Source: Brasilonema sennae CENA114 (GTDB taxonomy: Bacteria > Cyanobacteriota > Cyanobacteriia > Cyanobacteriales > Nostocaceae). Taken from it: a stretch of 64,000 nucleotides of DNA. Below, one piece after another: positions 1 through 9,967 of the stretch. Where the stretch lies: positions 2,368,654-2,432,653 of the forward strand of contig NZ_CP030118.1 in the NCBI RefSeq assembly GCF_006968745.1, read 5' to 3'. Position 1 is the first letter of the stretch. The number at the start of each line of letters is the position of its first letter. The translations under genes and the position numbers were made by a program. The notes under the pieces are model-generated. The model was given only the letters and a program-made list of their open reading frames with translations. It did no database searches and was not told where the DNA came from.

Positions 1-122
1 AGCCGAAGGGCAAGTAAGAGTAAAGAAGACTAACAAGAGAATACAAATAAATTCATCTCGTCATTGTGAACAAATTTTTACACAGATATACAGATGAAAC
101 TGTGATTAGTATATGGTAAATG

Positions 123-362
123 CTATATAGAATTATTTCGACTTACGAGTTACTACTTATATAGCAATCCTAAATGATTTATGAAAAATCTTAAGTATTG
201 TAGGGTGGGCAGTGCTTACCGTATTTTGCTGACTACATCCGGGTTTTGCTAAGCACTGCCCAATGCTCTTATCCTCTGTCGGGAAACCCTCATCAAGTAC
301 TGGCTCCCCTACGTGTCGTTCTATATAGAATTATTTCCACTTACGAGTTACTACTTATATAG
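123..362. repeat. Two 42-bp direct repeats flanking a MITE-like inverted repeat
   Basis: A 42-bp unit lies at 123-164 and again at 321-362 with a single mismatch (G/C at the middle). Each unit begins CTATATA and ends TATATAG, so its tips are inverted repeats. Between them, GGGCAGTGCTTA at 207-218 and its exact reverse complement at 250-261 form a 12-bp inverted repeat. A further motif at about 275-308 (GTCGGGAAACCCTCA...) recurs near 36,726 and 60,817. The 860 bases before the first gene hold no convincing ORF; the rest of this stretch is AT-rich with nothing I recognise. Confidence 0.75.
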
Positions 363-860
363 TTTGAGTAAGTCATGATATAAATCATTTTAATGCTATG
401 AAAATGATTAGCAATACTTTCAACCATTGATCTTATAATTTTTAGCACTTAGAAAATATTTTTTTATTGAGTCTCAACATGAAAAAATCTCAAGTTTTAT
501 AGGACTAATATTTTAATTCTTATAAATAAAATAAAGGTTCGGAAAATACTCAAGTCACTCAATCAAAACCTAAGATATAAAAGAATGAACTCATGTTCGA
601 TTACTAAAAAAAGATTTGGATTCCAAACTAATATAGTTCAGAGCAGAATAAATTTCAGTTGATGTAGGCAGTCGCAACCCCAGAAAACCTTTCAGTTGGT
701 GTTGGGTAGAGTTCCTCAAACGGACAGTTCGTTATAGTTAGGGAAAGTGTTGCTGTGTAATTGTCTGCCCAACTAACATCGTTTTATTTTTTTTTATAAC
801 TGATCGATATTAGAGCCTAAACAATAGAGTATTTTCCAAAACAAAAAATAAAGGATTTAT

Positions 861-1700
861 ATGATTAGAAAAAAAATAACAGGACTTTTTGCTGCAACTG
901 CTGCTATCACAAGTGTATTTTCTGCTGTCACTCCTGCAAGCGCTGCCACATTTACTTGGGAGAACCTGACACCCTACGAAGTTAAAGACAAATCAACTGA
1001 TGATTCAGGGTTTCAATCTCGAATTCCTGAGTTCCAGCAATATGTGCAACAGGAAAGAATTGCAATTCCTGAAGACACATTAAATAAACTAGACCCCACG
1101 AAGCTGAGTCTGAAAAATGACCACAATGTTCGCGTTTGGTTCTTAAATGAGGGTGCTGGCTATAAGAACCAGTTGGCTTATGAAGCTATCAACGGTTCTG
1201 ACTACCAAAAAGGATTGGTTTTTGACAATATTTCTTGTAATACATCAAATGGCGCTAATTCAACGTGTCAGATGGGAGAAGAGAATGGTGTTTTAAATAT
1301 CGGAGACTATGTTGATTTAGGCACTAAAGCAGCTGGAACTAAACTCAATTTCTTTCTGAAAGCAGATGGGTTTAATAATCCTAACGGCTATGTTTACGGC
1401 GCAGATGCCACTCAAAATCCAGACAAACTGAATCATTTAGTAGCTTATGAAACGGATGGTTATCTGTTGGTGGGTTTTGAGGATTTGTATGGACCAAAAG
1501 GTTTGAAATCTGATGGAAATGGTCTTTTAACAGCTGATCGCGACTTCAACGACGTTGTTTTCTTGATTGATTTAGGTAGGGACAACATAGCGACTGTTCC
1601 AGAATCTGCAAGTGCGATCGCACTTTTGGGTATGGGAGGAGTTGGTGTGGTGTTACAACAGCGTCGCCGTCGCCAAAAGCAAGCCAAGCAAATAGCTTAA
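861..1700 (+). CDS. PEP-CTERM-like exported protein with DUF4114-type domain
   Basis: A 279-residue secreted protein. Residues 1-28 form a signal peptide (MIRKK, hydrophobic core, ending SAA). Near residues 200-235 the pattern GFEDLYG ... DRDFNDVVFLIDLG is typical of DUF4114, a calcium-binding-like extracellular domain. The tail has VPES, a hydrophobic stretch, then RRRR at about 248-275, which is the PEP-CTERM sorting-signal layout recognised by exosortases; a cyanoexosortase A gene lies at 34.4-35.2 kb in this window. AAAGGA 8-10 bases before the ATG supports the start. The last codons are included in the downstream tandem duplication. The exact function is unknown; it is probably a surface or matrix protein. 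Confidence 0.8.
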   Translation: MIRKKITGLFAATAAITSVFSAVTPASAATFTWENLTPYEVKDKSTDDSGFQSRIPEFQQYVQQERIAIPEDTLNKLDPTKLSLKNDHNVRVWFLNEGAGYKNQLAYEAINGSDYQKGLVFDNISCNTSNGANSTCQMGEENGVLNIGDYVDLGTKAAGTKLNFFLKADGFNNPNGYVYGADATQNPDKLNHLVAYETDGYLLVGFEDLYGPKGLKSDGNGLLTADRDFNDVVFLIDLGRDNIATVPESASAIALLGMGGVGVVLQQRRRRQKQAKQIA

Positions 1701-4072
1701 TTTTCTCTACATATGGGATTCGTAGGGGAAGTCGCTGGCTAAAATAGGTTTATGTCCCAAACAACACCAAAAAACCAGTTGGCTTCCGATTCCTTAACGA
1801 CTACTTCTCCCACATTTATCCTAGTGGATGGACACTCCCTCGCCTTTCGTTCGTACTTCGCTTTTGCCAAAGGAAGAGACGGCGGATTACGGACAAAGAC
1901 GGGAATTCCCACAAGCGTGTGTTTTGGCTTTCTCAAATCTTTGTTGGAGGTGATGGCGACTCAACAGCCACAAGCAATGGCGATCGCCTTTGATTTGGGT
2001 GTGCCAACCTTCCGCCACGAAGCATATGATACATACAAAGCAAACCGTCCAGAAACACCAGAAGATTTTATTCCAGATCTGAAAAATCTACATGAGTTGC
2101 TGGATGCTTTGAACCTGAAAATTGTCACTGCTGCTCGTTACGAAGCAGATGATGTTTTAGGAACTTTAGCACAACAAGCGAGCATAGCTGGATATCAAGT
2201 TAAGATTGTCAGTGGCGATAAAGATTTATTTCAACTTATTGACACCGATAAACAAATCAGCGTCCTCTATCTGAGTGCAGATGCTTTAAAAGGTTCTAAA
2301 GCAAGTCTTAAGGAATTTAGACCACAACAAGTTAAAGAAAAATTGGGTATTAGACCATCACAAGTCGTTGATTTTAAGGCACTTTGTGGTGATAAATCAG
2401 ATAATATCCCTGGTGTCAGGGGAATTGGCGAAAAAACAGCCGTGCGCTTGCTTAACACGTACGAGTCAGTGCAGCGAATTTATGGTTCATTGCATGAAAT
2501 AAAAGGCACACTTCACACAAAGCTAGAAGCAGGGAAAGAGGATGCACAGAAGTCTCGTAAATTAGCGGAGATTGTCCTTAATGTTCCTTTAGAAGTTGAT
2601 TTAGAAAACTGCATCCTCAAAGGGTTTGATATCAGCGCCCTAACACCTATTTTAGAAAAGCTGGAGTTCAAGTCTTATTTGGGAAAAATTAACGAACTGC
2701 AGAAGCAGTTTGGTGGGAAAGTTGAAGAAACGCCAGAAACAGAAACACAGAAACTACTCAGTACTCAATTTAAGCCAAGCACTGATAACGAGGATGATGC
2801 TTTGTAGTTTTTTAGTGCGGCTGATGAGTGAATGTTGAAGTCCCAACATAGAGATTCACAGGCTATCAGGTTGTAGAGACGACTAACAAGAGAATACAAA
2901 TGACATCTCATGCTGTCACCAAAAACAAGCCAAGGAAATCGCTTAATTATCTCTACAGATGTGATTCGTAGTGAAAGTCGCTCGCTAAAATAGGTTTATG
3001 TCCCAAACAATACCTACAAATCAGTTGGCTTCCGATTCCTTAACGACAACTCGCCCCACATTTATCCTAGTAGATGGGCACTCCCTGGCTTATCGTTCGT
3101 ACTTCGCTTTTGCCAAAGGAAGAGACGGCGGATTACGGACAAAAACGGGAATTCCTACAAGCGTCTGTTTTGGCTTTCTCAAATCTTTGTTGGAGGTGAT
3201 GGCGACTCAACAGCCACAAGCAATGGCGATCGCCTTTGATTTGGGTTTGCCAACCTTCCGCCACGAAGCATATGATAGATACAAAGCAAACCGTCCAGAA
3301 ACACCAGAAGATTTTATTCCAGATCTGAAAAATCTACACGAGTTGCTGGATGCTTTTAACCTGAAAATTGTCACTGCTGCTCGTTACGAAGCAGATGATG
3401 TTTTAGGAACTTTAGCACAACAAGCAGCGGCTGCGGGATATCAAGTCAAGATTGTCAGCGGCGATAAAGATTTGTTTCAACTCATTGACACCGAAAAACA
3501 AATCAGCGTCCTCTATCTGAGTGCAGATGCTTTCAAAAGTTCTAAAGCAAGTCTTAAGGAATTTGATCCACAACAAGTTAAAGAAAAACTAGGTATTTTA
3601 CCATCACAAGTCGTTGATTTTAAGGCACTGTGTGGTGACAAATCAGATAATATTCCTGGTGTCAGGGGAATTGGCGAAAAAACAGCCACGAAATGGTTAA
3701 ATGAATATGGTTCTCTTGACCAAATTTATGCTGCGTTACATGAAATAAAAGGCACACTTCACACAAAGCTAGAAGCAGGAAAAGAGGATGCACATAAGTC
3801 TCGTAAATTAGCGGAGATAGTCCTTGATGTTCCTTTAGAAGTTGATTTAGAAAACTGCATCCTCAAAGGATTTGATATCAGCGCCCTAACACCTATTTTA
3901 GAAAAGCTAGAATTCAAATCTTTTTTAGGTAAAATCAACGAACTTCAGCAACGTTTTGGTGGGCAAATTGAACAAACACCAGAAACAGAAACAAACGAAC
4001 CAATCAGCATTCAACTTAAGCCAAGCACAAATAACGAGGATGATGATTCGTGGTTTTTCACTGCGGAAGACA
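1668..4072. repeat. Tandem partial duplication (about 1.16 kb unit, offset 1,246 bp) covering the 5' part of polA
   Basis: Bases from about 1668 to about 2826 match about 2914 to about 4072 at a constant offset of 1,246 bp. The unit starts inside the last ten codons of the PEP-CTERM-like gene, includes the polA leader and start codon, and ends about 20 bases past the point where the first copy has TAG and the second has TGG. The spacer before copy 2 (2879-2901) carries a 22-base string that also occurs at 28-49, before the first gene. This hints that repeat material of the same kind existed upstream. Confidence 0.85.
1752..2807 (+). CDS. Stand-alone 5'-3' exonuclease (FEN) domain, truncated copy of polA
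   Basis: A 351-residue protein equivalent to the N-terminal 5' nuclease domain of the DNA polymerase I encoded directly downstream. All visible metal-binding acidic motifs are kept: VDGHSLAFR, AIAFDLG, YEADDVLG, VSGDKDLFQ and GDKSDNIPG. The frame ends in TAG exactly where the full gene has TGG (W), and homology continues for about 20 bases beyond, so it is a truncated duplicate rather than an independent FEN gene of the Xni type. Most of it is very close to the full copy, but a block at about 2441-2500 is strongly divergent. It may be an active flap nuclease or a decaying pseudogene; intact motifs and an open frame favour recent or retained function. Confidence 0.75.
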   Translation: MSQTTPKNQLASDSLTTTSPTFILVDGHSLAFRSYFAFAKGRDGGLRTKTGIPTSVCFGFLKSLLEVMATQQPQAMAIAFDLGVPTFRHEAYDTYKANRPETPEDFIPDLKNLHELLDALNLKIVTAARYEADDVLGTLAQQASIAGYQVKIVSGDKDLFQLIDTDKQISVLYLSADALKGSKASLKEFRPQQVKEKLGIRPSQVVDFKALCGDKSDNIPGVRGIGEKTAVRLLNTYESVQRIYGSLHEIKGTLHTKLEAGKEDAQKSRKLAEIVLNVPLEVDLENCILKGFDISALTPILEKLEFKSYLGKINELQKQFGGKVEETPETETQKLLSTQFKPSTDNEDDAL

Positions 4073-5961
4073 CAGCAAATCAACAGCAACCCTCTGTTTC
4101 TACAATTAAACCACGCATCATTAACACCCCAGAACAACTCACCGAATTGGTAAAGCTGCTGCAAACATTCACCGATACTCAGCATCCCGTTGCTTGGGAT
4201 ACTGAAACGACTGATTTAGAACCACGAGATGCTGACTTGGTGGGAATTGGCTGCTGCTGGGGAACAGAACCAGATGAGATGGCTTACATACCGCTTGGTC
4301 ACAAAGTCGGGGATAATTTAGACAAAGATATTGCCTTAGAAGCACTACGTCCGATTTTAGAAAGTGCTGATTATCCCAAAGCTTTGCAAAATGCAAAATT
4401 TGACCGCTTAGTTCTACGGTGTCAAGGAATTAGGTTGGTGGGAATTGTCTTTGACACGATGCTAGCAAGTTATGTTCTAAATCCCGATAGTAACCATAAT
4501 CTGAGTGACTTAGCTCAGCGTTACTTGAGTTTAACAGCAAAAAGTTATACTGATTTAGTTCCAAAAGGGAAAACCATCGCTGATGTAGACATTCCTAGCG
4601 TCGCAGATTATTGCGGTATGGATGTTTATGTCACGTTCCAACTCGTGGCAAAATTGCGAGAGGAACTTGAGAAAATTCCAGCTTTACATAAACTACTCGT
4701 GGATGTGGAACAGCCACTAGAACCAGTATTAGCTGAGATGGAATATCAAGGAATCTCCATCAATACAGCATACCTACAAGAACTTTCACAGCAATTAGAA
4801 ACAGATTTAGCCAAGTTTGAACAGAAAGTTTATGACATTGCTGGAGAGAAATTCAACTTGGGTTCCCCCAAACAATTGAGCCAGATATTGTTTGAAAAAT
4901 TAGGGTTAAGTACGAAATATTCCCGTAAAATTAAAACGGGTCATTCTACAGATGCTGCAACACTGGAGAAACTACAGGAAGGTGATACAACTGGTATTAT
5001 TGATGCCATTATTGAGTATCGTACCTTATCGAAATTGAAATCAACTTATGTAGATGCTCTGCCAAAATTGGTTCGTCAGGATACTCATAGAGTACATACA
5101 AGTTTTAACCAAACGGTAACATCTACTGGTAGGTTGTCATCTTCTGACCCTAATTTACAAAACATCCCTATTCGCACTGCTTTTAGTCGCCAGATTCGTA
5201 AAGCATTTGTGCCAGAATCTGGTATGTTGATGGTTGCTGCTGATTACTCACAAATCGAGTTACGGATTTTGGCTCATTTGAGTCAAGAGCCTGTTTTAGT
5301 TGAAGCTTATCAACAAAATGAGGACATTCACACTGTAACAGCACGGCTGGTTTTTGAAAAAGAAAATGTCACATCAGAAGAACGACGCTTAGCAAAAACC
5401 ATCAACTTTGGTGTAATTTATGGAATGGGTTCTCTGAGGTTTTCGCGATCCACTGGTGTGGATAAAGCCAATGCGAACGAATTTATTAAGCGATTTAACA
5501 GTCGCTATCCCAAGGTGTTTGAATATTTAGAGGGAGTCAAAAAACAGGCAATATCCCAAGGTTATGTCGAAACAATTTTGGGGCGTCGTCGTTATTTCGA
5601 TTTTACCAGCAACAACATACGCAAATACAAAGGCAACAAACCAGAAGATATTGACTTGAAAAAACTCGGTAATGTAGGTGCTGAAGATGCGGGGTTACTT
5701 CGTGCAGCTGCCAATGCTCCCATTCAAGGTTCCAGCGCTGATATTATTAAAATCGCGATGGTCAAGCTGCATGAAGTTTTGCAAAGTTATCAAACGCGTC
5801 TGTTGTTACAGGTCCACGACGAATTAGTGTTTGAGGTTCCACCAGAGGAATGGGAAGAATTACAACCGCATATTAAGTCTGTCATGGAAAGTGCGGTGTC
5901 GTTGAGTGTACCCTTAATTGTGGATGTTCGCGTGGGCGACAATTGGATGGAGACTAAGTAG
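2998..5961 (+). CDS. polA: DNA polymerase I
   Basis: 987 residues, the usual full length for cyanobacterial Pol I, which fills gaps and removes RNA primers. Domain order: 5'-3' exonuclease (1-320, metal motifs VSGDKDLFQ and GDKSDNIPG), a DnaQ-like 3'-5' exonuclease (about 365-560, AWDTETTDLEP near the start), then the family A polymerase with motif A DYSQIELRILAH, motif B RRLAKTINFGVIYG and motif C LLLQVHDELVFEV. The 3'-5' domain keeps the DTET acidic pair, suggesting proofreading. The start is the ATG at 2998, shared with the truncated upstream copy. The upstream leader is itself duplicated, so the native promoter may sit before copy 1 or between the copies. Heptamer repeats follow the stop. 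Confidence 0.95.
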   Translation: MSQTIPTNQLASDSLTTTRPTFILVDGHSLAYRSYFAFAKGRDGGLRTKTGIPTSVCFGFLKSLLEVMATQQPQAMAIAFDLGLPTFRHEAYDRYKANRPETPEDFIPDLKNLHELLDAFNLKIVTAARYEADDVLGTLAQQAAAAGYQVKIVSGDKDLFQLIDTEKQISVLYLSADAFKSSKASLKEFDPQQVKEKLGILPSQVVDFKALCGDKSDNIPGVRGIGEKTATKWLNEYGSLDQIYAALHEIKGTLHTKLEAGKEDAHKSRKLAEIVLDVPLEVDLENCILKGFDISALTPILEKLEFKSFLGKINELQQRFGGQIEQTPETETNEPISIQLKPSTNNEDDDSWFFTAEDTANQQQPSVSTIKPRIINTPEQLTELVKLLQTFTDTQHPVAWDTETTDLEPRDADLVGIGCCWGTEPDEMAYIPLGHKVGDNLDKDIALEALRPILESADYPKALQNAKFDRLVLRCQGIRLVGIVFDTMLASYVLNPDSNHNLSDLAQRYLSLTAKSYTDLVPKGKTIADVDIPSVADYCGMDVYVTFQLVAKLREELEKIPALHKLLVDVEQPLEPVLAEMEYQGISINTAYLQELSQQLETDLAKFEQKVYDIAGEKFNLGSPKQLSQILFEKLGLSTKYSRKIKTGHSTDAATLEKLQEGDTTGIIDAIIEYRTLSKLKSTYVDALPKLVRQDTHRVHTSFNQTVTSTGRLSSSDPNLQNIPIRTAFSRQIRKAFVPESGMLMVAADYSQIELRILAHLSQEPVLVEAYQQNEDIHTVTARLVFEKENVTSEERRLAKTINFGVIYGMGSLRFSRSTGVDKANANEFIKRFNSRYPKVFEYLEGVKKQAISQGYVETILGRRRYFDFTSNNIRKYKGNKPEDIDLKKLGNVGAEDAGLLRAAANAPIQGSSADIIKIAMVKLHEVLQSYQTRLLLQVHDELVFEVPPEEWEELQPHIKSVMESAVSLSVPLIVDVRVGDNWMETK

Positions 5962-6165
5962 GGAGTCTTATCAGTTATCAGTTACCAGTTATCAGGTAGG
6001 AAACGGACTCGTTCACCCCTTGTTTACCCTATGGCTAACGCCACGCCTTACGGCTATCGGGTATGCGCAAAGCGCACGCCTGAGGGCGAACGCCAAATAC
6101 CTAGGTCGGGAAACCCTCCTGCAACACTGGACTCACTGTTCACTGTTTACTGTTTACTGATTCGG
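5962..6165. repeat. Heptamer repeats and REP-like sequence after polA
   Basis: Tandem variants of CAGTTAT/CAGTTAC at about 5971-5997, then GC-richer sequence containing GTCGGGAAACCCTCCTGCA near 6104-6122, a member of the family seen at about 278 and 60,817. This is typical cyanobacterial short repeat material with no gene. Confidence 0.6.
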
Positions 6166-6447
6166 TTAGTCATCAATCTCCACTTTATAGATCGACCCAT
6201 TCGGCTTCACGTGGACTTTTTGCTTCTGATTCCCGTTCTGGAACTTTACTTCATAGTGAGTCTGATTGTTATCGTTTTCTTTCTCCGCCGAAATCAGCTT
6301 CGCCGACGGGAAGCGCTTCTGTATCGCTTGGGTGACAGTTTTAGGCAAATCGGTGAGGGCGATGTCATCAGCCAAGGAAGGAAACGCCCAGAAACCAACG
6401 ACAGTAACAATCATCCAACCCACAAACTTAGTACGCATGGTTTGCAT
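6166..6447 (-). CDS. Small exported PepSY-like (DUF2874-type) protein
   Basis: 93 residues with a signal peptide (about 1-26, hydrophobic core then SLADD). The mature part, LPKTVTQAIQKRFPSAKL ... THYEVKFQNGNQKQKVHVKPNGSI, follows the PepSY-like pattern of a helix followed by strands, found in small periplasmic proteins. Start at 6447 is supported by AGGAG seven bases upstream; an in-frame ATG three codons later is possible. It stands alone and is convergent with polA. The role of such proteins (inhibitor or binding) is not established here. Confidence 0.75.
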   Translation of the reverse strand: MQTMRTKFVGWMIVTVVGFWAFPSLADDIALTDLPKTVTQAIQKRFPSAKLISAEKENDNNQTHYEVKFQNGNQKQKVHVKPNGSIYKVEIDD

Positions 6448-6632
6448 ATCTAACTCCTGAAAATATCATTTTAGTTCTGGCAAAAATGTTAAATAGTTGT
6501 CAGTCTAAAGTTGCCAGATTGCTTGTTATTCTAGGGTGTCTTCGCTACGTTGTGCGCCTACCTCGTGGTGTACGTTTCTTTTACAGGGCTTATTCTTATC
6601 GTTAGATGATGGACTATGGTGAGATATGCTTG

Positions 6633-6672
6633 GCCAAATCTCACCAAAAATCTTAAACAGCAACCGTATTGC
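6633..6672. repeat. 38-40 bp repeat shared with 49,342-49,382
   Basis: The sequence starting CCAAATCTCACCAAAAAT and ending CAGCAACCGTATTGCC occurs here and again at 49,342-49,382 with a one-base shift in a C/A run. Immediately before, GGTGAGAT (6619-6626) and ATCTCACC (6637-6644) can pair, suggesting a MITE-like end. Confidence 0.65.
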
Positions 6673-6675
6673 CTT

Positions 6676-9552
6676 TTAAACAGGTTTTTTACCCATCAAC
6701 CGCAAGAAAAGTTTTTCCAGTTCAATCCACACAAACATCAAAGCACTAAAACCAATGCAAATACCCAACTCAGTTGGACTCAGCCAGTGAGTACCAAAGA
6801 AATTGCGTAGGGGTGCCACGTAAATGAGCATTAATTGTAAGATTGTTGTGACGACAACAGCCCCTAATACAAAGAGATTTGAGAAGGGATTCATTTCTAT
6901 AGTCAGTCGGGTATTCGAGCGAATTGCAATAGCATGACCCATTTGCGCAACACATAGGGTAGTGAATACCATTGTCTTCCATCGTTCTGGGTCTAGTCCG
7001 GGACCAGTGACTGCTTGAACATGATGATATGCCCACTCCATGAGAATAATCGAGATGATGGCAAAGATAATACCAATCCGAATCATGTAAGAACCCAACC
7101 CCCTAGCAAAAATACTTTCGCGGGGACTGAAGGGTGGACGCTTCATCACGTCGGGTTCAGGAGGTTCTACAGCTAAAGCCAGTGCTGGTAAACCGTCCGT
7201 AACAAGGTTCATCCAAAGAATTTGCAACGGCGAGAGGGGAACGCCTCCCAGTCCGAGAATTGGTGCTGCTGCAATCGTGATCACCTCACCAATATTACTT
7301 CCAAGAATGTACTTGATAAAGCGGCGAATGTTGGTGTAAACAACTCTACCTTCTTTTGTGGCAGTGACAATGGTAGCAAAGTTGTCATCAAGTAACACCA
7401 TATCACTGGCTTCCTTGCTCACGTCGGTACCAGTGATACCCATTGCAATACCGATGTCAGCTTGTTTGAGGGCTGGTGCATCGTTAACACCGTCACCTGT
7501 CATGGCAACAAATCTGCCTCGACGTTGTAGTGCTTGGACAATTCGCAGTTTATGTTCGGGGGCGACACGAGCGTAAATGCTTACTAAGTCAACGTTTTGC
7601 TCCAAATCTTGGTCGCTCATCCGTTGTAACTCTTGACCTGTAATGACACGATCGCCCTCTTGTGCAATGCCCAAATCTGTGGCGATCGCTCGTGCTGTCA
7701 GTTGATGGTCTCCAGTAATCATCACTGGTCGAATACCCGCATCCCGACATTCTTGCACTGCTGCTCGTACCTCTGGACGTGGTGCATCCAGCATTCCGAT
7801 CAATCCCAGCCAAACTAAGCCTTGCTCGGATGTCTCATCTGACCCTTCGGGCGGAATTTCGGTGAGGGGTTTGTAGGCAAAACCCAGCACTCGCAAACCT
7901 TTACTCGCCATTTGGTCATTTTCTGCTAATATATCGCGGCGTTGCTGATCATTCACAGGTGTTGAGCCAGTGCCTGCGTGAAAGTGGGTACAACGTGCTA
8001 AAATTAACTCTGGTGACCCTTTGGTGAACATCAAATACTTTTCAGATTGGAGCAAGTTGCTGATCACAGGGTCTGGTGATGTTAACGACGATACACCATC
8101 GTTCACTCCTTCAACCCGACAAATCACGCTCATGCGTTTGCGTTCTGAGGAGAAGGGGAACTCGCTAACGCGAGGTAACTTGCTGTCCCACTGGTCTTTT
8201 TCTATCCCTCCTTTCCCCGCCAGAGTTACCAAAGCCCCCTCTGTGGGGTCGCCCAAGATTTTCCATTCTCCTTGTTCCTGTTGTAAAAAGGAATCATTAC
8301 ACAACGCACAGGCAACTAATAAAGTTTGGATTTCTGGAGATTGGTTTATAGAAATTGTTTGACCTTCTAGCTGAAACTCGCCTTTGGGTGTGTAACCTTC
8401 TCCAGTCACACGAAAAGTTTTGTTGTTCGTGTAAGCGGATTGGACAACCATCTTGTTCTGAGTTAAAGTACCAGTTTTATCAGAACAAATAGTGGTGACA
8501 GAACCTAGGGTTTCCACTGCTGGGAGTTTGCGAATCAAAGCATTGCGACGTACCATGCGCTGGGTTCCCAGTGCCAAGGTAACGGTAATAACTGCCGGTA
8601 AGCCTTCTGGTACGACAGCAACTGCCATACTTAGAGAAACTTCCACAAGGTCTTGAAGGTTGCTAAAACCTTTTCCTTGCATCATGTTTTGGATGACACC
8701 GCCCCCAACGACGATCGCCACCAAAATCAAAGAACCTGTGACGAGGACATTACCAAGTTGAGTCATCCGCTGTTGCAATGGAGTTGGTTCACTTTCCACC
8801 GCTTGCAACATGGAAGCTATTTTGCCAAGTTCTGTCTTCATCCCAGTGTTTGTCACCAGAATCTTGCCTCGTCCTTGGACGACTTCAGTGCCTTGATAGA
8901 CTACATTAAGGCGATCGCCCAATGATGTTTCTTCGGGCAAGACAAGTTCTGCCCGTTTGTTAACCGCTTCAGCTTCACCAGTGAGTGCCGATTCTCGTAT
9001 TTGCAGGTTAGATTGTTCTATGAGGCGTCCGTCTGCAGCAACCTGTACCCCTGCTTCCACGAGCATCACATCTCCTGGTACCAAATCTTTACCAGCAATT
9101 TCCACTGGTTTGCCATCGCGAATAACTCGCACGTTGGGAGAGGAAAGTTTTTTTAGGGCTGCTAAGGCTTTTTCTGCACGGCTTTCTTGAACATAACCGA
9201 GTATGCCATTGAGGATAACAATCGCTAAAATGGCGATCGTGTCCTTGAAGGGCACCTCACCAGGTTTCAATTCGCCTTGTTGCCAAGATATGAGATCCAA
9301 AGCTCCAGAAATTATGGCTACGGCAATCAGCATCAACAACATAATGTTTTTGAACTGATCCACCAAAATTTCCCAAGCACTGCGTCCTGCAGTTTCTTCT
9401 AGTTCGTTGGGACCATATTCTTGCAACCGCTGTTGTACTTCTTGGGATGTTAAACCACTGTCTGCATTTGTTTTAAGCAGTTCCAATGATTTATCAACCT
9501 CCAAACTATGCCAAACAGCGGCGGCTTTTTCAGGTAGAGAGTGAGCAGACAT
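6676..9552 (-). CDS. Cation-transporting P-type ATPase, Ca2+ (P2A) type
   Basis: 958 residues, an intact P-type ATPase that would export Ca2+ (possibly with other cations) across the cytoplasmic membrane using ATP. Visible: N-terminal cation ATPase domain (about 10-80), actuator TGEAEAV, transmembrane motif [12 protein letters not shown] (M4), phosphorylation motif [13 protein letters not shown], hinge [21 protein letters not shown], and [17 protein letters not shown] (M6), the N..D signature of SERCA/PacL-like pumps. C-terminal membrane helices are complete. It stands alone on the minus strand. Na+/K+-type specificity cannot be excluded by eye, but PEGLP with NLVTDG favours calcium. Confidence 0.9.
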   Translation of the reverse strand: MSAHSLPEKAAAVWHSLEVDKSLELLKTNADSGLTSQEVQQRLQEYGPNELEETAGRSAWEILVDQFKNIMLLMLIAVAIISGALDLISWQQGELKPGEVPFKDTIAILAIVILNGILGYVQESRAEKALAALKKLSSPNVRVIRDGKPVEIAGKDLVPGDVMLVEAGVQVAADGRLIEQSNLQIRESALTGEAEAVNKRAELVLPEETSLGDRLNVVYQGTEVVQGRGKILVTNTGMKTELGKIASMLQAVESEPTPLQQRMTQLGNVLVTGSLILVAIVVGGGVIQNMMQGKGFSNLQDLVEVSLSMAVAVVPEGLPAVITVTLALGTQRMVRRNALIRKLPAVETLGSVTTICSDKTGTLTQNKMVVQSAYTNNKTFRVTGEGYTPKGEFQLEGQTISINQSPEIQTLLVACALCNDSFLQQEQGEWKILGDPTEGALVTLAGKGGIEKDQWDSKLPRVSEFPFSSERKRMSVICRVEGVNDGVSSLTSPDPVISNLLQSEKYLMFTKGSPELILARCTHFHAGTGSTPVNDQQRRDILAENDQMASKGLRVLGFAYKPLTEIPPEGSDETSEQGLVWLGLIGMLDAPRPEVRAAVQECRDAGIRPVMITGDHQLTARAIATDLGIAQEGDRVITGQELQRMSDQDLEQNVDLVSIYARVAPEHKLRIVQALQRRGRFVAMTGDGVNDAPALKQADIGIAMGITGTDVSKEASDMVLLDDNFATIVTATKEGRVVYTNIRRFIKYILGSNIGEVITIAAAPILGLGGVPLSPLQILWMNLVTDGLPALALAVEPPEPDVMKRPPFSPRESIFARGLGSYMIRIGIIFAIISIILMEWAYHHVQAVTGPGLDPERWKTMVFTTLCVAQMGHAIAIRSNTRLTIEMNPFSNLFVLGAVVVTTILQLMLIYVAPLRNFFGTHWLSPTELGICIGFSALMFVWIELEKLFLRLMGKKPV

Positions 9553-9967
9553 CGCGATAGGTCACAGGGAATGGTTACAAAATTCGATCATAATTTAGCA
9601 ATGGCTGGAAAACCATCAACACAAGGTTACATTAGGTTGAGCACCAAATTGTACAATGCACGTAAAATTCTTGACAATTCCGCATTTTTTCTTGCGAATA
9701 ATCTTCCGGATAATATGGGCGTGCTACTCGATCACGAAGACTTCCATGACACAAAATAATATTGATAATTATGAGTAACACAAGTAGAAAACTCCCTCAC
9801 CAAGACATTCTCTCCTTCGATTCTAAGTACGACTCATCATTAATACGGTTCGCAAATCAAAATTATGCCAAAACAGGAAAATGAATTCTCTCGTTTTGCC
9901 AATTCTGAACCTGTTTGATAGTGACATGTACTAAGTGTGCTATACCCTTGATGAAACTAGTTTATAT
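9553..9967. other. Intergenic region between divergent genes, no gene seen
   Basis: About 415 bases between the Ca2+-ATPase (minus) and the transglutaminase (plus). It must hold both promoters, but I cannot assign them with confidence. A possible 72-codon frame at 9541-9759 overlaps the ATPase start and has no family features. Confidence 0.5.

Noticed and set aside
9541..9759. 72-codon plus-strand ORF overlapping the Ca2+-ATPase start
   Set aside because: Runs through a promoter region and part of an opposing gene; no protein-like pattern.
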